DNA from: Streptococcus sp. SN-1
GTDB taxonomy: Bacteria > Bacillota > Bacilli > Lactobacillales > Streptococcaceae
Direction of reading: 5' to 3'
DNA length: 64,000 bases
NCBI RefSeq assembly: GCF_041154385.1
Contig: NZ_AP028929.1
Location: 1,364,001-1,428,000, forward strand
A program made the position numbers and the translations under genes. The notes below the pieces were generated by a model. The model was not told the DNA's origin, searched no databases, and saw nothing but the letters and a program-made list of their open reading frames with translations. Of this stretch, positions 9,462-18,745 are shown piece after piece. Numbering within the stretch: the stretch's first letter is position 1; each line of letters starts with the position of its first letter.

Positions 9462-10571
9462 CTAAAATTCTGTAAAGAGTAGTTGGATTTCAGGAGTAAT
9501 GGAAATCCAGTCGTCACGATGAATCAAGACACCCTTGGCTTTTTGAGAACGCAACATATCCTCCAAAGCAGATGCTCCAAATTGCACGCGTCCTTTTCCA
9601 AGTGATTTTCCACTTTCCTTGTCACATACTGTCACAATATCACCGTAAGAAAAGGCTCCTTCTGCATCAACAACACCAGATAAAAGGAGACTCTTTCCAT
9701 GTAGAGAGAGAGCTTCTGCAGCCCCTTTATCAACCCAAATAGAACCTTGACTCTGAGCATAGAAGGCCAGCCATTGTTTCTGGGTACGAAGTCCCTTCTC
9801 TTGCGCAACAAAGTAGGAACCATCCTTGGTCTTCTCCGCTGCTTCAATCATGGCATCCGTCTTCAAAGATGAGCAGATATAAACAGGAACTCCTGATTCC
9901 GTCGCAATGGTAGCAGCTTTGATTTTTGTGAGCATGCCCCCAGTTCCATTTGAAGAACCGGCACCACCGGCCATATCAATAATCTCACGATTGATAGTCT
10001 CGATTCGCTCCAAGCGTTTGGCTCTTGGATCTGAATTAGGATTTCCAGTATAAAGACCGTCTACGTCTGTCAAGAGGACCAAAAGGTCTGCTTGGACCAT
10101 GGCTGCTACCTGAGCACTTAGAGTATCATTGTCCCCAACCTTGAGCTCATCAATAACGACACTGTCATTCTCATTGATGATAGGAATTGCCCCACGGCTA
10201 AGTAGAACTGACAAAGCCTGATGGGCATTTTTATAACGGCGCTTATCCACAAAATCATCCTGGGTCAGCAAGATTTGTGCAGAAACGATTTGGCGCAAGA
10301 GAAGATTGGTCGTGTATTCTTCCAACAAAAGCCCTTGCCCTACCGCTGCTGAAGCCTGTTTATCAGCAATCTTAGTCGGACGCTTTTTAAATCCTAAGGC
10401 TCCAAAACCAGCAGCAATGGCACCTGACGACACCAAAATCAATTCATGACCAGCCTCGTGCAGCATAGCCAACTGCTGGGTAATAGCCTTTACCTTACTA
10501 CGTGATAAACTTCCATCCTCATTTGTCAGAGAAGAAGTCCCCACCTTAAAGACAATCCGTTTGTATTTCAT
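9462..10571 (-). CDS. proB: Glutamate 5-kinase with C-terminal PUA domain
   Basis: A 369-residue enzyme that phosphorylates glutamate in the first, normally proline-inhibited step of proline synthesis. The N-terminal amino-acid-kinase domain shows [20 protein letters not shown] and NENDSVV; the last 100 or so residues form a PUA domain ([16 protein letters not shown] region). I chose the ATG at 10571 because GGAGTGAGACT lies just upstream; the in-frame ATG seven codons earlier lacks such a site. First gene of proBAC. Confidence 0.97.
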   Translation of the reverse strand: MKYKRIVFKVGTSSLTNEDGSLSRSKVKAITQQLAMLHEAGHELILVSSGAIAAGFGALGFKKRPTKIADKQASAAVGQGLLLEEYTTNLLLRQIVSAQILLTQDDFVDKRRYKNAHQALSVLLSRGAIPIINENDSVVIDELKVGDNDTLSAQVAAMVQADLLVLLTDVDGLYTGNPNSDPRAKRLERIETINREIIDMAGGAGSSNGTGGMLTKIKAATIATESGVPVYICSSLKTDAMIEAAEKTKDGSYFVAQEKGLRTQKQWLAFYAQSQGSIWVDKGAAEALSLHGKSLLLSGVVDAEGAFSYGDIVTVCDKESGKSLGKGRVQFGASALEDMLRSQKAKGVLIHRDDWISITPEIQLLFTEF

Positions 10572-10600
10572 AGTCTCACTCCGATTCTTCATATTTATCC

Positions 10601-10630
10601 ATTATAACATGAATGGCAGGAAATAGAAAA
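10601..10630 (-). promoter_or_regulatory. Promoter of proBAC
   Basis: On the minus strand an extended -10, TGTTATAAT, lies at 10601-10609, about 30 bases before the proB start. The -35 region is poor (TTTCTA), as often seen with extended -10 promoters. Confidence 0.6.
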
Positions 10631-10640
10631 GAGTTGATAG

Positions 10641-10670
10641 GAAAAAGAAGGCCCTAAAACCTTCTTTTTT
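10641..10670 (-). terminator. Terminator of pce
   Basis: AAGAAGGTTTT and GGGCCTTCTT form a hairpin with a U-run, just behind the pce stop codon on the minus strand. Confidence 0.8.
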
Positions 10671-10671
10671 A

Positions 10672-12555
10672 CTACTGTTCTGATTCTGATTTGTTTGCAC
10701 GCGTTTCAGAGCTTTGTGAAGTTACTGAAGTCAAATCTTGACTAGTTGAAGAACCAGTAACACTTTCATGTTGGCTCGTTTCTTTATTTACAAGATCTTT
10801 TTTCACTACTTCTTTGGCTTCTTTTATTTCTGAATTACTTGTAGCTCTAGTTAAAGTAGATTTCTCGACCGGAACATCCACTAACCAGGCACCACTTGAA
10901 TCAACAGTATAGCCTTCTGGTGTCTTACCGCTCACAAGTAATTGACCATTTTCTTTCAAGAAGTACCATTTATCCTTGTCTTTAATCCAACCAACAGCTC
11001 GTGAACCATCTTCCTTGTAGAAATACCAAGCATTTGCCTTTTTAAGCCAACCTTGCTTCATAGCTCCTGAATCTTCTAGATAATAATGGTTACCAGCAAC
11101 TTCTATCTCACCTGTCTTCATGATACCAGCAGAATCCATATAGTACCAGGTTTCTTTATCTTTTACCCAGCCCGTTTTCATTTCTCCTGATTGAGCAAAG
11201 TAATACCATTGACCCTTATATTGAAGCCAACCTGTCTTCATAGAGCCATCGTTTGATAAATAATAGTTCTGACTTCCAGTATTTACCCAACCAATTTCCA
11301 TCTGATTTTCTTTGTTGAAATAATACCAGATTCCATCAATTTTCTTCCAATTTTTAGCAGAAGCACCAGAGTCTGTCAAATAGAACCAACGATTGTTCCA
11401 TTTTTTCCATTGATTCTGTAACAAGATACCCGTTTGGTTAAAGTAATACCATTCACCTTCGATTTCATTCCAACCGACAGCATACTCTCCTGTAGAATCA
11501 GGCGCTTGATACCACCAATTCCCATATGCACTCTTATGCCAACCAGCTTGAAAACTTGGGATATGCTTGTAGGATGTTGAAATATTGACAAACCCATCTT
11601 TTCGAATATCAAAAACTGTCGCATCATAGTCTTTGCTGGCTGCATTAATTCTCTCAATTCCTCGTTCTTTGAGCCAATTGACATACTCACTATCAACACC
11701 ATTTTTCCAAGGTAGACTATCTGAAGTTTGAACAATCAAACTCGGACTCAAATTTTTAATGAAATCCTTGGTGTTTGATTTATTAGTATCATAGTGATGA
11801 TTAAACTTCATCAAATCAACTTTTCCAATGAGAGGACCATACTTGTCTTCTGCTCCATGAACATTGTCTAAGTCGCCCCCAAGGTAAATTTTCTTTCCAT
11901 TGACTTTCACTACACTAATCAAGGAATTGGAATTATCATCCCAAATTTTCTTTAATTCACCTGATGAATCAGTTTCATTTTCATAATTATAGAGTTGAAT
12001 ATCCATGTCCCCAAACTGAAAATGAGCATCTCCTTGTGTGATGTTTTGAATCACTGAAACACCTTTTTCTGCGGCAGTCTGTAAAACCTTATCATAACCG
12101 TACAGATTATCCCATAAACGTTCAGAATTAGTAATACGATTATCACTATATTTTTTAAGATAGACTCGGTCAACTGGATAGGTAGACAGTAATTCATCAA
12201 CATTTCCAATATGATCACTGTGGGTATGGGTCACTAAAATAAAATCAAGTTTTTGGACACCCAATTCCTTCAAACGACGAAAGACACGGTCTGTCAGAAC
12301 ATGCTTATAAGACGTTTCAATTCCTTCTCTCCATGGATAACGAGAATCACTTCCATCAGGGAAATCATAATCTTCTCCTGTATCCACCATAGCAAAATGT
12401 CCATTACTTTCAAGAATGATCGCATCACTTCCACCTTCTTGAACATTTATAAAGTGGATTTTATTTCCTGAACTTTCTTGAGCTTGAACATTCCCGTGCC
12501 ATGACAAACCTAAAAAAGCGCCTGCAAGTACTAAACTAGTTAATTTCTTTTTCAT
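10672..12555 (-). CDS. pce: Phosphorylcholine esterase, choline-binding protein E
   Basis: A 627-residue secreted surface protein that removes phosphorylcholine from teichoic acids. A signal peptide (about residues 1-25, ending in VQA) is followed by a metallo-beta-lactamase-fold domain with the zinc ligands H110, H112, D114 and H115 in THTHSDH and the later GGDLDN and FNHHYD motifs. About residues 335-545 are a run of some ten choline-binding repeats (GWxxxxGxWYYF type) that attach the protein to the cell wall. The last 85 residues are a Ser/Thr/Glu-rich tail. Also called cbpE. It lies three bases downstream of rluD and may be partly co-transcribed with it. Confidence 0.97.
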   Translation of the reverse strand: MKKKLTSLVLAGAFLGLSWHGNVQAQESSGNKIHFINVQEGGSDAIILESNGHFAMVDTGEDYDFPDGSDSRYPWREGIETSYKHVLTDRVFRRLKELGVQKLDFILVTHTHSDHIGNVDELLSTYPVDRVYLKKYSDNRITNSERLWDNLYGYDKVLQTAAEKGVSVIQNITQGDAHFQFGDMDIQLYNYENETDSSGELKKIWDDNSNSLISVVKVNGKKIYLGGDLDNVHGAEDKYGPLIGKVDLMKFNHHYDTNKSNTKDFIKNLSPSLIVQTSDSLPWKNGVDSEYVNWLKERGIERINAASKDYDATVFDIRKDGFVNISTSYKHIPSFQAGWHKSAYGNWWYQAPDSTGEYAVGWNEIEGEWYYFNQTGILLQNQWKKWNNRWFYLTDSGASAKNWKKIDGIWYYFNKENQMEIGWVNTGSQNYYLSNDGSMKTGWLQYKGQWYYFAQSGEMKTGWVKDKETWYYMDSAGIMKTGEIEVAGNHYYLEDSGAMKQGWLKKANAWYFYKEDGSRAVGWIKDKDKWYFLKENGQLLVSGKTPEGYTVDSSGAWLVDVPVEKSTLTRATSNSEIKEAKEVVKKDLVNKETSQHESVTGSSTSQDLTSVTSQSSETRANKSESEQ

Positions 12556-12557
12556 TC

Positions 12558-13445
12558 TTACTTTCTCAATCTCTCCAATGTTTCCTTAAAAATCTCTGGG
12601 ATATCTGCTGTAAATTCCATGGTCTCACCTGTTCTAGGATGAGTAAATCCTAGCGTCTTGGCATGGAGAAACTGTCCATGCCCCTTAAGTGTCTTACGTG
12701 GACCATAAACTTCATCCCCAGCGACTGGATGGCCAATATAAGCCATATGGACACGAATCTGATGAGTGCGACCTGTCTCCAGCTGCAACTCCACTAAGCT
12801 GTAATCACCAAAGCGTTCCAAGACGTGAAAACGGGTCACTGCAGGCTTACCTTTGGCAGTCACAGCCTGTTTCTTACGATCTTTTTCACTGCGGCCAATC
12901 GGTGCTTCAATCACACCGCGATCATTGGGCAGATTTCCATGAACAATCGCCCAATATTTGCGGAGAGACTTTTTATCCTTGAGTTCTTGAGCAAGTGCTA
13001 GATGCGCCTCATCATTTTTAGCAATCATAAGAAGACCTGACGTATCCTTATCAATACGGTGAACAATTCCCGGACGCAAAACCCCATTGATACCAGATAA
13101 GTCCTTAATATGATACATAAGGGCATTTACTAGGGTTCCACTAGTATGACCAGCACTCGGATGCACAACCATCCCCTGAGGCTTGTTAACGACGGCCACA
13201 TCCTCATCTTGGTAGATGATTTCTAGCGGAAGATTCTCAGCTACATACTCTAAGATCTCTGGCTCTGGCACATGGTAGGTGACGACATCGCCCTCTTGGA
13301 CAGTGTATTTAGCTTTCTTGACTTGGCCATTCACCAAGACCTGTCCTGATTTGATTTGTTCATTCGCGAGACTGCGTGATAATTCTGTCAAATCCGACAA
13401 AGCCTTATCCAAACGCAGGCCACCAGTTTCAATTTTAATTTCCAT
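12558..13445 (-). CDS. rluD: Large-subunit pseudouridine synthase, RluD type
   Basis: A 295-residue enzyme with an N-terminal S4 RNA-binding domain (about residues 10-60) and a RluA-family catalytic domain. The catalytic aspartate is D132 in the HRIDKDTSG motif. Such enzymes isomerise uridines of 23S rRNA helix 69 or related sites. It overlaps the end of lspA by eleven bases, so the two are translationally coupled, the usual lspA-rluD arrangement. The exact target uridines cannot be read from sequence. Confidence 0.93.
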   Translation of the reverse strand: MEIKIETGGLRLDKALSDLTELSRSLANEQIKSGQVLVNGQVKKAKYTVQEGDVVTYHVPEPEILEYVAENLPLEIIYQDEDVAVVNKPQGMVVHPSAGHTSGTLVNALMYHIKDLSGINGVLRPGIVHRIDKDTSGLLMIAKNDEAHLALAQELKDKKSLRKYWAIVHGNLPNDRGVIEAPIGRSEKDRKKQAVTAKGKPAVTRFHVLERFGDYSLVELQLETGRTHQIRVHMAYIGHPVAGDEVYGPRKTLKGHGQFLHAKTLGFTHPRTGETMEFTADIPEIFKETLERLRK

Positions 13446-13896
13446 TTATTTCCTCTTTTAGCATTGCAACCAACAAAATAATCACTCCAACCGTCAAATA
13501 GCTATCTGCCACATTGAAAATTGCAAAATTGATAAAGTCAAGGTGGAACATATCCACAACAAAACCCTGACTGATCCTGTCAATAAAGTTTCCAAGACCA
13601 CCCGCGATTATCAGAGTCAAACCCAAGACCATCCAGAATGAGTCCTCCATATGTTTATGTAAATACCAAACGGCACCTACCACGACAACCAGAGTAATGA
13701 CAGCGAATAACAACTGCTGATCTTGTAAGATAGAAAAGGCTGCCCCTCGATTTTGCAGGTAGGTCAAGCTAACGAAATTGGGAATCCAAGAGCGCACTTC
13801 ACCCAGTGGAATCTGCTGGACGATATAGGATTTGACCAACTGATCCAGCCCAATCAAAAGCAGTACAATGACTGCCACTATTCCTCTTTTTTTCAT
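13435..13896 (-). CDS. lspA: Lipoprotein signal peptidase
   Basis: A 153-residue membrane protease (signal peptidase II) that cleaves prolipoproteins before the lipidated cysteine. Four transmembrane segments are visible, and the catalytic aspartates are D115 (VVDMF) and D131 (FNVADSYL). It overlaps mtaR by four bases and rluD by eleven. Its substrates include lipoproteins such as the amino-acid-binding protein at the far end of this window. Confidence 0.97.
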   Translation of the reverse strand: MKKRGIVAVIVLLLIGLDQLVKSYIVQQIPLGEVRSWIPNFVSLTYLQNRGAAFSILQDQQLLFAVITLVVVVGAVWYLHKHMEDSFWMVLGLTLIIAGGLGNFIDRISQGFVVDMFHLDFINFAIFNVADSYLTVGVIILLVAMLKEEINGN

Positions 13897-14801
13897 GATT
13901 TCCTCTTCTGATTAAAATATTCTTGCATGACTTCTACAAAGAGGGTCCCAGCTTGACTGAGCTCCACTTCCTCACGTTTAACATAAACCATGCGATTATC
14001 CAAATTATCCTTGAGACGAATAACTGTGATACCATTGACACTATCACTATCTAAAAATCCAGATCCTGTTGCATAGGCGTCCGTCCGCTCCAAAATACCA
14101 TTCAAAGTAGCACGGTCTGTCACATTAAACATCTGTGAACTAGCACTGGTATCGACAAAGTTCTCTGAATAATAAAGGTACTCGTCTTTTTCTTGAGTGA
14201 AACGAACCGTTGGTAGATCAGCTAAATCCTCCATGACCAATTCCTCTTTCTGGGCTAAAGGATGCCCTTCACGAAGATAAATGTGGGTATGAAAGGGAAT
14301 CAACTCAATGACCTCCAGGCCTAGCTTTTCAACCCGCTGCATGATCCCCTTTTTATTTTGATTGTTGAGGTAGATAATCCCAATCTCACTGTGCCCCTGA
14401 GCTACTTCATCAAGTATTTGAACTGTAGTAGACTCAAAAATACGGAAATTTTTATAATCAGGATAGCGCTCTGAAAAGGCCGTAATGGTTGGTGGCAAGA
14501 AGTCATAGTGCTGACTAGCAATGGAAAATTCATCTTTCTCTTCTTCAGGATTAGCATACTGATTTTGAAAAATATCAAATCCTTTAACCAATTCTTGCGC
14601 TTTTTCATAGAATTCCATACCACGACGAGTCAAGAAAGTCCCTGAGCTGGTCCGACGGAAAATCTTAAAGCCCAACTCTTTTTCCAAATCACGAACAGAA
14701 ATGGACAGACTCGGCTGACTAACATACATCTTTTCAGCAGCTTCACGGAAAGTACCGCTATTGGCAATAGCCACAACATAGCGTAATTGTTGAATGTTCA
14801 T
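13893..14801 (-). CDS. mtaR: LysR-family regulator MtaR/CpsY
   Basis: A 302-residue LysR regulator: N-terminal winged helix-turn-helix (MNIQQLRYVVAIANSGTFREAAEKM, residues about 1-60) and a C-terminal effector-binding domain. It closely resembles streptococcal MtaR/CpsY, which controls methionine transport, metabolism and survival in neutrophils in related species. Here it heads the mtaR-lspA-rluD unit. Family and orthologue assignment are good; the regulon in this strain is inference. Confidence 0.88.
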   Translation of the reverse strand: MNIQQLRYVVAIANSGTFREAAEKMYVSQPSLSISVRDLEKELGFKIFRRTSSGTFLTRRGMEFYEKAQELVKGFDIFQNQYANPEEEKDEFSIASQHYDFLPPTITAFSERYPDYKNFRIFESTTVQILDEVAQGHSEIGIIYLNNQNKKGIMQRVEKLGLEVIELIPFHTHIYLREGHPLAQKEELVMEDLADLPTVRFTQEKDEYLYYSENFVDTSASSQMFNVTDRATLNGILERTDAYATGSGFLDSDSVNGITVIRLKDNLDNRMVYVKREEVELSQAGTLFVEVMQEYFNQKRKS

Positions 14802-14829
14802 CTTCTACCCCCAACTTCTTTATCTTTTC

Positions 14830-14857
14830 ATTATACCATATTTTAGAAGTTTTCCAA
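14830..14857 (-). promoter_or_regulatory. Promoter of mtaR-lspA-rluD
   Basis: On the minus strand TTGGAA and TATAAT are separated by 16 bases, about 28 bases upstream of the mtaR start, with GGGGG as ribosome-binding site. Confidence 0.75.
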
Positions 14858-15742
14858 AAAGGAAAAAAGTAGCAGTAGAAATCCAACACAAACTACGCTA
14901 GAATAATTATGATTTACACCGGAGTCTGGACAACAACTAGATTCCAACTAAAATTACATAGTAATTTCAGTCTTCAATACTATCAAGCTTAAAGAAATAC
15001 TGTGTAGTTCTTGAAAATGGACGTTTTAGATACTAGATTCTTTAATCAATTTCAACCAATGTCATCTCCTTTTTTCAAATAATTATTCCTATTCCTAACT
15101 GGATCAAGTTCATCTTTGCTTTAAATAAAGATAGATTTACTCCCTATTGAATCACCGTATCATAAACTTAGGAGATTTTCTCATTCAAAGTCGTTCTATG
15201 TTTCTCAATATCTCTCTTACTCATATTTTCTTTAGTCAGCCTACTTTCGCGCATCAGTAATGTGAAATATATAAAGGACTTTTTATAAGACGATTGACTT
15301 ATTAACTGGAACGGAGTTGATTAATTATTTTATAGATAATATATGTATCCTGTCTCAGACATTTTATTGGAATTACTTTTTAGTTCATTTTGACGATTTT
15401 AGACCCAGAGAATACTTAACGTCCATAAGCGAAAAGTAAGCTCTTCATGAGTGTAATTGAATGAAAGTACAGGCTAGCAGTGTAAGGTCTCTCCCCATTA
15501 ACACTTGACCAGGGATACTGTTCACAAATAGACTAATTATTCTCGATTCGTGAGTTATTGGAATATCGTAAGCCAGATTTACTTCCAAACTTAACTGAGT
15601 TGTGTTATAATTTCTATATAATGCCTAAATTTTTAAGTATTTTATTCTCATTTTAATTACAAACCATGACACAAGAAAATGAGCATCTCCAACTATGGAA
15701 ATGCTCATTTTTTAATATATAGAAGTACTTTTTTGCCTAGCA
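14858..15742 (+). other. AT-rich stretch without an intact gene
   Basis: About 0.9 kb without a convincing gene. On the minus strand a decayed reading frame can be followed from about 15223 (MSKRDIEKHRTTLNEKIS, then a stop), continuing after a shift as short fragments (GVNLSLFKAKMNLIQL). Its -10 and ribosome-binding signals are weak. The right part, from a TATAAT near 15606 to the hairpin at 15676-15713, resembles 45475-45605. The stretch looks like eroded, horizontally acquired DNA. I recognise no IS or named repeat in it. Confidence 0.5.
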
Positions 15743-15760
15743 TCATTTCTTTTTACAATT
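15605..15760 (+). repeat. Dispersed repeat, copy A (hairpin with GCATCTCCA loop)
   Basis: Shares with 45475-45610 the pattern TTATAATTTCTA, then about 60 divergent bases, the hairpin with the loop ATCTCCA.CTA.GGAAAT, T6, and the tail TAGAAGT..TTTTTTGC...GC.TCATTTCTTTTTA. The tail runs into the 3' end of the methyltransferase gene. Confidence 0.6.
15676..15713. terminator. Bidirectional hairpin downstream of the methyltransferase gene
   Basis: AAAATGAGCAT pairs with ATGCTCATTTT, with A- and T-runs on both sides, so it can terminate transcription from either strand. It lies 30 bases behind the methyltransferase stop codon. Confidence 0.75.
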
Positions 15761-16462
15761 TATTATTAAGAATCTTGGATAGTTTGATTTTTCATCATTT
15801 GGAATTTCTAAAATACTGTCGATTTCAAAATTAAATCGCTTTAACAACTTAGTATACATACTAAGTGGTCGATGAATATGTGTTGTTTTATACGAAGTAG
15901 TTTGGTTTGTTATTTTAAACTCACTTTCAATAATAAGTTCTTGTGAATAATTATACCAACTCTCATTTTCATATTTCCAATATTTAGGCCAAAAATAAGG
16001 GTGAGTTATAGAAAATATAAAATTCCCCCCCTTTGTAAGTAAATTACTGATTGCTTTGATACATTCATTAATATTTACTACATCCATTAAAACCATATTA
16101 GCTACAGCAATTTCATATTTGCCTTTACTAAAATCCTCAATCGAACAATTGTAAAAATTTAAATCGTTTTTAGTGTACTTATTTTTTGCTAATTCAATAT
16201 TTTTTTTACTTAAATCTATACCAACTGTTTCTTTTACAGATAACGAAAGATAATTTGTTAAGTATCCTGAACCACATCCTAAATCAATTAACTTTTTTTG
16301 AGATGCGTTTTCAATCAACTCTATTTGTTTAGAAATATTTGGGAGTAAAATCTGATGAAAACTCGTATCCTTTTTACTTTCAATTTGTTTTTGTCTTAAG
16401 AGTGCAATTTTATCCCATTCGTTTGCTACATCCTTATTGAATTTTTGTTGTAATACTTTCAT
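15743..16462 (-). CDS. Class I SAM-dependent methyltransferase, target unknown
   Basis: A 239-residue protein with a class I methyltransferase fold. SAM-binding motif I is LIDLGCGSGYL (residues 58-68), an acidic residue closes the second strand (GIDLSKK), and motif IV-like VANMVLMDV and the later ISNLLTKGGNFIFSITHPYFW complete the fold. The aromatic-rich C-terminal part probably defines the substrate, which I cannot name. Its ATG overlaps the stop codon of the upstream gene (ATGA), so the two are coupled. Codon use is strongly AT-rich compared with neighbours, which suggests transfer. Confidence 0.85.
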   Translation of the reverse strand: MKVLQQKFNKDVANEWDKIALLRQKQIESKKDTSFHQILLPNISKQIELIENASQKKLIDLGCGSGYLTNYLSLSVKETVGIDLSKKNIELAKNKYTKNDLNFYNCSIEDFSKGKYEIAVANMVLMDVVNINECIKAISNLLTKGGNFIFSITHPYFWPKYWKYENESWYNYSQELIIESEFKITNQTTSYKTTHIHRPLSMYTKLLKRFNFEIDSILEIPNDEKSNYPRFLIINCKKK

Positions 16463-17076
16463 TTTTTACTAACTTTCTTTAATAAAGTGCATAAATCCTC
16501 AGCAAGAGAATATTCAATTGCACCACTTTTGTCAAATTCTTTAATTTTTCGAACTTCTCCTTCTTGATATCCAATGGCTAATCTTGGGTTAGATCTGCCA
16601 TAATGAATAAAAGTAAACCGAGTTTCTGGAGTATAATCTATATCACTATAATCATAAATTTCCGCTCCATATTTTTTTAATTCACAGGCACATTCTGAAT
16701 GCTTTTTCAAAATTATACTTAATTCATGTTTTTGGGCCTTATCTAGCAAAATTTTATACGTATCATCATGGAGGCTTACCCAAGATAAATCACGACTAAT
16801 AATTACAGTATGACCGTCATTATTAACCCAATTTCTCATATATTTCTTTATTTCATTATCGCTATGAAATATATTTTTTGTATGAGTATTATATATTTTT
16901 ATCATTCTTAATAATGTAAGTATAAAATATCCAATTATAAATATCCAAACAATATTTTTTAGAAACAAGGGGATATCAGAATTAATCGCAAATACAGTAA
17001 TAATGGCATCTGCAATCAATGAGAATATTTTTTCATAAAAATTCCAATCTTTAATATGTTTTAAGTTCTTAAACAC
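16459..17076 (-). CDS. Two-TM protein with cytosolic domain, unknown function
   Basis: A 205-residue protein I do not recognise. Two hydrophobic segments (about residues 17-32 and 42-60) form a hairpin anchor. The remaining 140 residues are a soluble domain with alternating strands and helices (TVIISRDLSWV, LSIILKKHSECACELKKYG) and a histidine-containing FIHYGRSNPRLAIGY segment. This loosely resembles inactive phospholipase-D-like domains; that is a guess. The start is a GTG with GAGGT eight bases upstream. It is coupled to the methyltransferase by a four-base overlap. Codon use is AT-rich like its partner. Confidence 0.75.
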   Translation of the reverse strand: MFKNLKHIKDWNFYEKIFSLIADAIITVFAINSDIPLFLKNIVWIFIIGYFILTLLRMIKIYNTHTKNIFHSDNEIKKYMRNWVNNDGHTVIISRDLSWVSLHDDTYKILLDKAQKHELSIILKKHSECACELKKYGAEIYDYSDIDYTPETRFTFIHYGRSNPRLAIGYQEGEVRKIKEFDKSGAIEYSLAEDLCTLLKKVSKK

Positions 17077-17578
17077 TTTGACTACCTCGATTTATTTTTG
17101 ATTATAATAATAATTTAATTATATCTGAAATATTCGTTTTTTACAACTACAACATTGAAAATACGAAAATTAACTACTCCTACTTTTTAATATTTCCAAA
17201 ATACCTCACCATAAGTATCCAATAACGCGGTATACTCGAAAATCTTTAGACTATTAAACTTAATAATAGTTTCTATACCGGAGATTTCTTATTTTCACCT
17301 TTCTTGTACGGTTTCAAACAATGGTAAAATAAGCCTATAAAACCTTTTTGTTTAAGATATTACCCTCTGGACGATATTCTAGAAGATAGAATAGATATTC
17401 CCAACAAAGTTATAATAATAATAGCTATTACTTTAGCTCCTTAATAACTTTGAGAAAAAATCAGTTTTTTCAAAAAAACAGGCTCTCCGAAAAACTCGGA
17501 AAGCCTTATTTAATGCTACTTCTAGCTTCCTCGCCTTTACATTTCAAGGCTCGGGATAAAAAGGTTCACTGAACCTTT
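17077..17578 (+). other. AT-rich intergenic stretch with inverted repeats
   Basis: No gene seen in 500 bases. It holds a hairpin around 17250-17274 (AAACTATTA/TAATAGTTT), a wide inverted repeat 17404-17452 (CAAAGTTAT/ATAACTTTG), and two terminator hairpins for the minus-strand rpmA operon. The left part presumably contains the promoter of the methyltransferase pair. Confidence 0.55.
17480..17507 (-). terminator. Second terminator of the rplU-prp-rpmA operon
   Basis: AGGCTTTCCGAG and CTCGGAGAGCCT form a hairpin around a short T-rich loop, followed by seven U residues on the minus strand. Confidence 0.8.
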
Positions 17579-17580
17579 TT
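17521..17580 (-). repeat. Hairpin-plus-tail unit behind rpmA
   Basis: On the minus strand the hairpin AAAAAGGTTCAGTGAACCTTTTT (17558-17580) is the first terminator of rpmA. It is followed by a tail, TCCCGAGCCTTGAAATGTAA and AGGCGAGGAAGC, that matches the tails in the trmFO leader at most positions. One scattered member of the same repeat family. Confidence 0.65.
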
Positions 17581-17872
17581 ATTTAGCGATTGGGTAAACA
17601 GAAACTTGTTTTTTATCGCGTCCTTTACGTTCAAAGCGTACTACGCCTTCAACTTTAGCGAACAAAGTATCGTCTCCACCACGTCCAACGTTTACACCTG
17701 GATAGATGTGTGTACCACGTTGACGGTAAAGGATTGATCCACCTGTTACAGTTTGTCCGTCAGCTGCTTTAGCTCCAAGACGTTTCGCTTGTGAATCACG
17801 TCCGTTTGATGTAGAACCTCCACCTTTTTTGTGGGCGAAAAGTTGCAAGTTGTTAAGAGTCATTTTTAACAT
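17579..17872 (-). CDS. rpmA: Ribosomal protein L27 with cleavable N-terminal extension
   Basis: A 97-residue 50S subunit protein. Mature L27 begins at [15 protein letters not shown]. The first twelve residues ([12 protein letters not shown]) are the Firmicute-specific extension that the Prp protease removes after the LQLF motif. The ATG at 17872 follows GGAGG at a good distance. Last gene of rplU-prp-rpmA; two terminator hairpins follow. Confidence 0.97.
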   Translation of the reverse strand: MLKMTLNNLQLFAHKKGGGSTSNGRDSQAKRLGAKAADGQTVTGGSILYRQRGTHIYPGVNVGRGGDDTLFAKVEGVVRFERKGRDKKQVSVYPIAK

Positions 17873-17888
17873 AATGTTTTCCTCCGTG

Positions 17889-18242
<354 letters not shown>

Positions 18243-18248
18243 TTAAAA

Positions 18249-18563
18249 TTAAGCGTTGATTGCGTTGATGACAACTTTTGTATATGGTTGACGGTGACCT
18301 TGTTTACGGTGGCTACCTTTTTTAGGTTTGTACTTGTAAGTAACAACTTTCTTTTGTTTTCCTTGTTTTTCAACAGTTCCAACTACAGTAGCTCCAGCAA
18401 CAAGTGGAGTTCCGACAACAGTGTTTTCACCACCAACAAGAACAACTTCGTTAAAAGTAACTTCTTGACCAGCTTCAACGTTCAATTTCTCAACGTAAAC
18501 TTCTTGACCAACTTCAACTTTAACTTGTTTTCCGCCAGTTTTGATAATTGCGTATGTGCTCAT
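18249..18563 (-). CDS. rplU: Ribosomal protein L21
   Basis: A 104-residue 50S protein beginning [20 protein letters not shown], with the conserved C-terminal [19 protein letters not shown] that contacts 23S rRNA. GGAGGTG precedes the start. First gene of rplU-prp-rpmA, behind a long structured leader. Confidence 0.98.
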   Translation of the reverse strand: MSTYAIIKTGGKQVKVEVGQEVYVEKLNVEAGQEVTFNEVVLVGGENTVVGTPLVAGATVVGTVEKQGKQKKVVTYKYKPKKGSHRKQGHRQPYTKVVINAINA

Positions 18564-18579
18564 TATGCACCTCCTATGA

Positions 18580-18705
18580 TTTTTATGGGTTTCCCCGATT
18601 TTTTTGTGAAGACTCGCCTAGCATCGTGGGACGAACCACTTAAACTTGAATAATCAAGCAACGATGTTCGTGCGGTTGCACAGGAATGTGCATAGTCAAC
18701 TCTTC
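18580..18705 (-). ncRNA. L21 leader (autoregulatory rplU 5' UTR)
   Basis: About 140 bases separate the promoter from rplU. On the minus strand the leader contains paired segments (GTGCAACCGCAC, and AACATCGTTGC against a later ACGATGCTAGGCGAG), the layout of the Firmicute L21 leader by which L21 represses its own operon. I recognise it by position and general pattern; I could not fold it. Confidence 0.6.
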
Positions 18706-18706
18706 A

Positions 18707-18735
18707 AGTATAGCATATCTCCTATTTTCTTACAA
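18707..18735 (-). promoter_or_regulatory. Promoter of rplU-prp-rpmA
   Basis: On the minus strand TTGTAA and TATACT are separated by 17 bases, with TG before the -10 (TGCTATACT). Confidence 0.75.
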
Positions 18736-18745
18736 GTAATAACAC

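Noticed and set aside
15160..15223. MSKRDIEKHRTTLNEKIS as a real small gene
   Set aside because: No good ribosome-binding site and the frame breaks at once; treated as decay.
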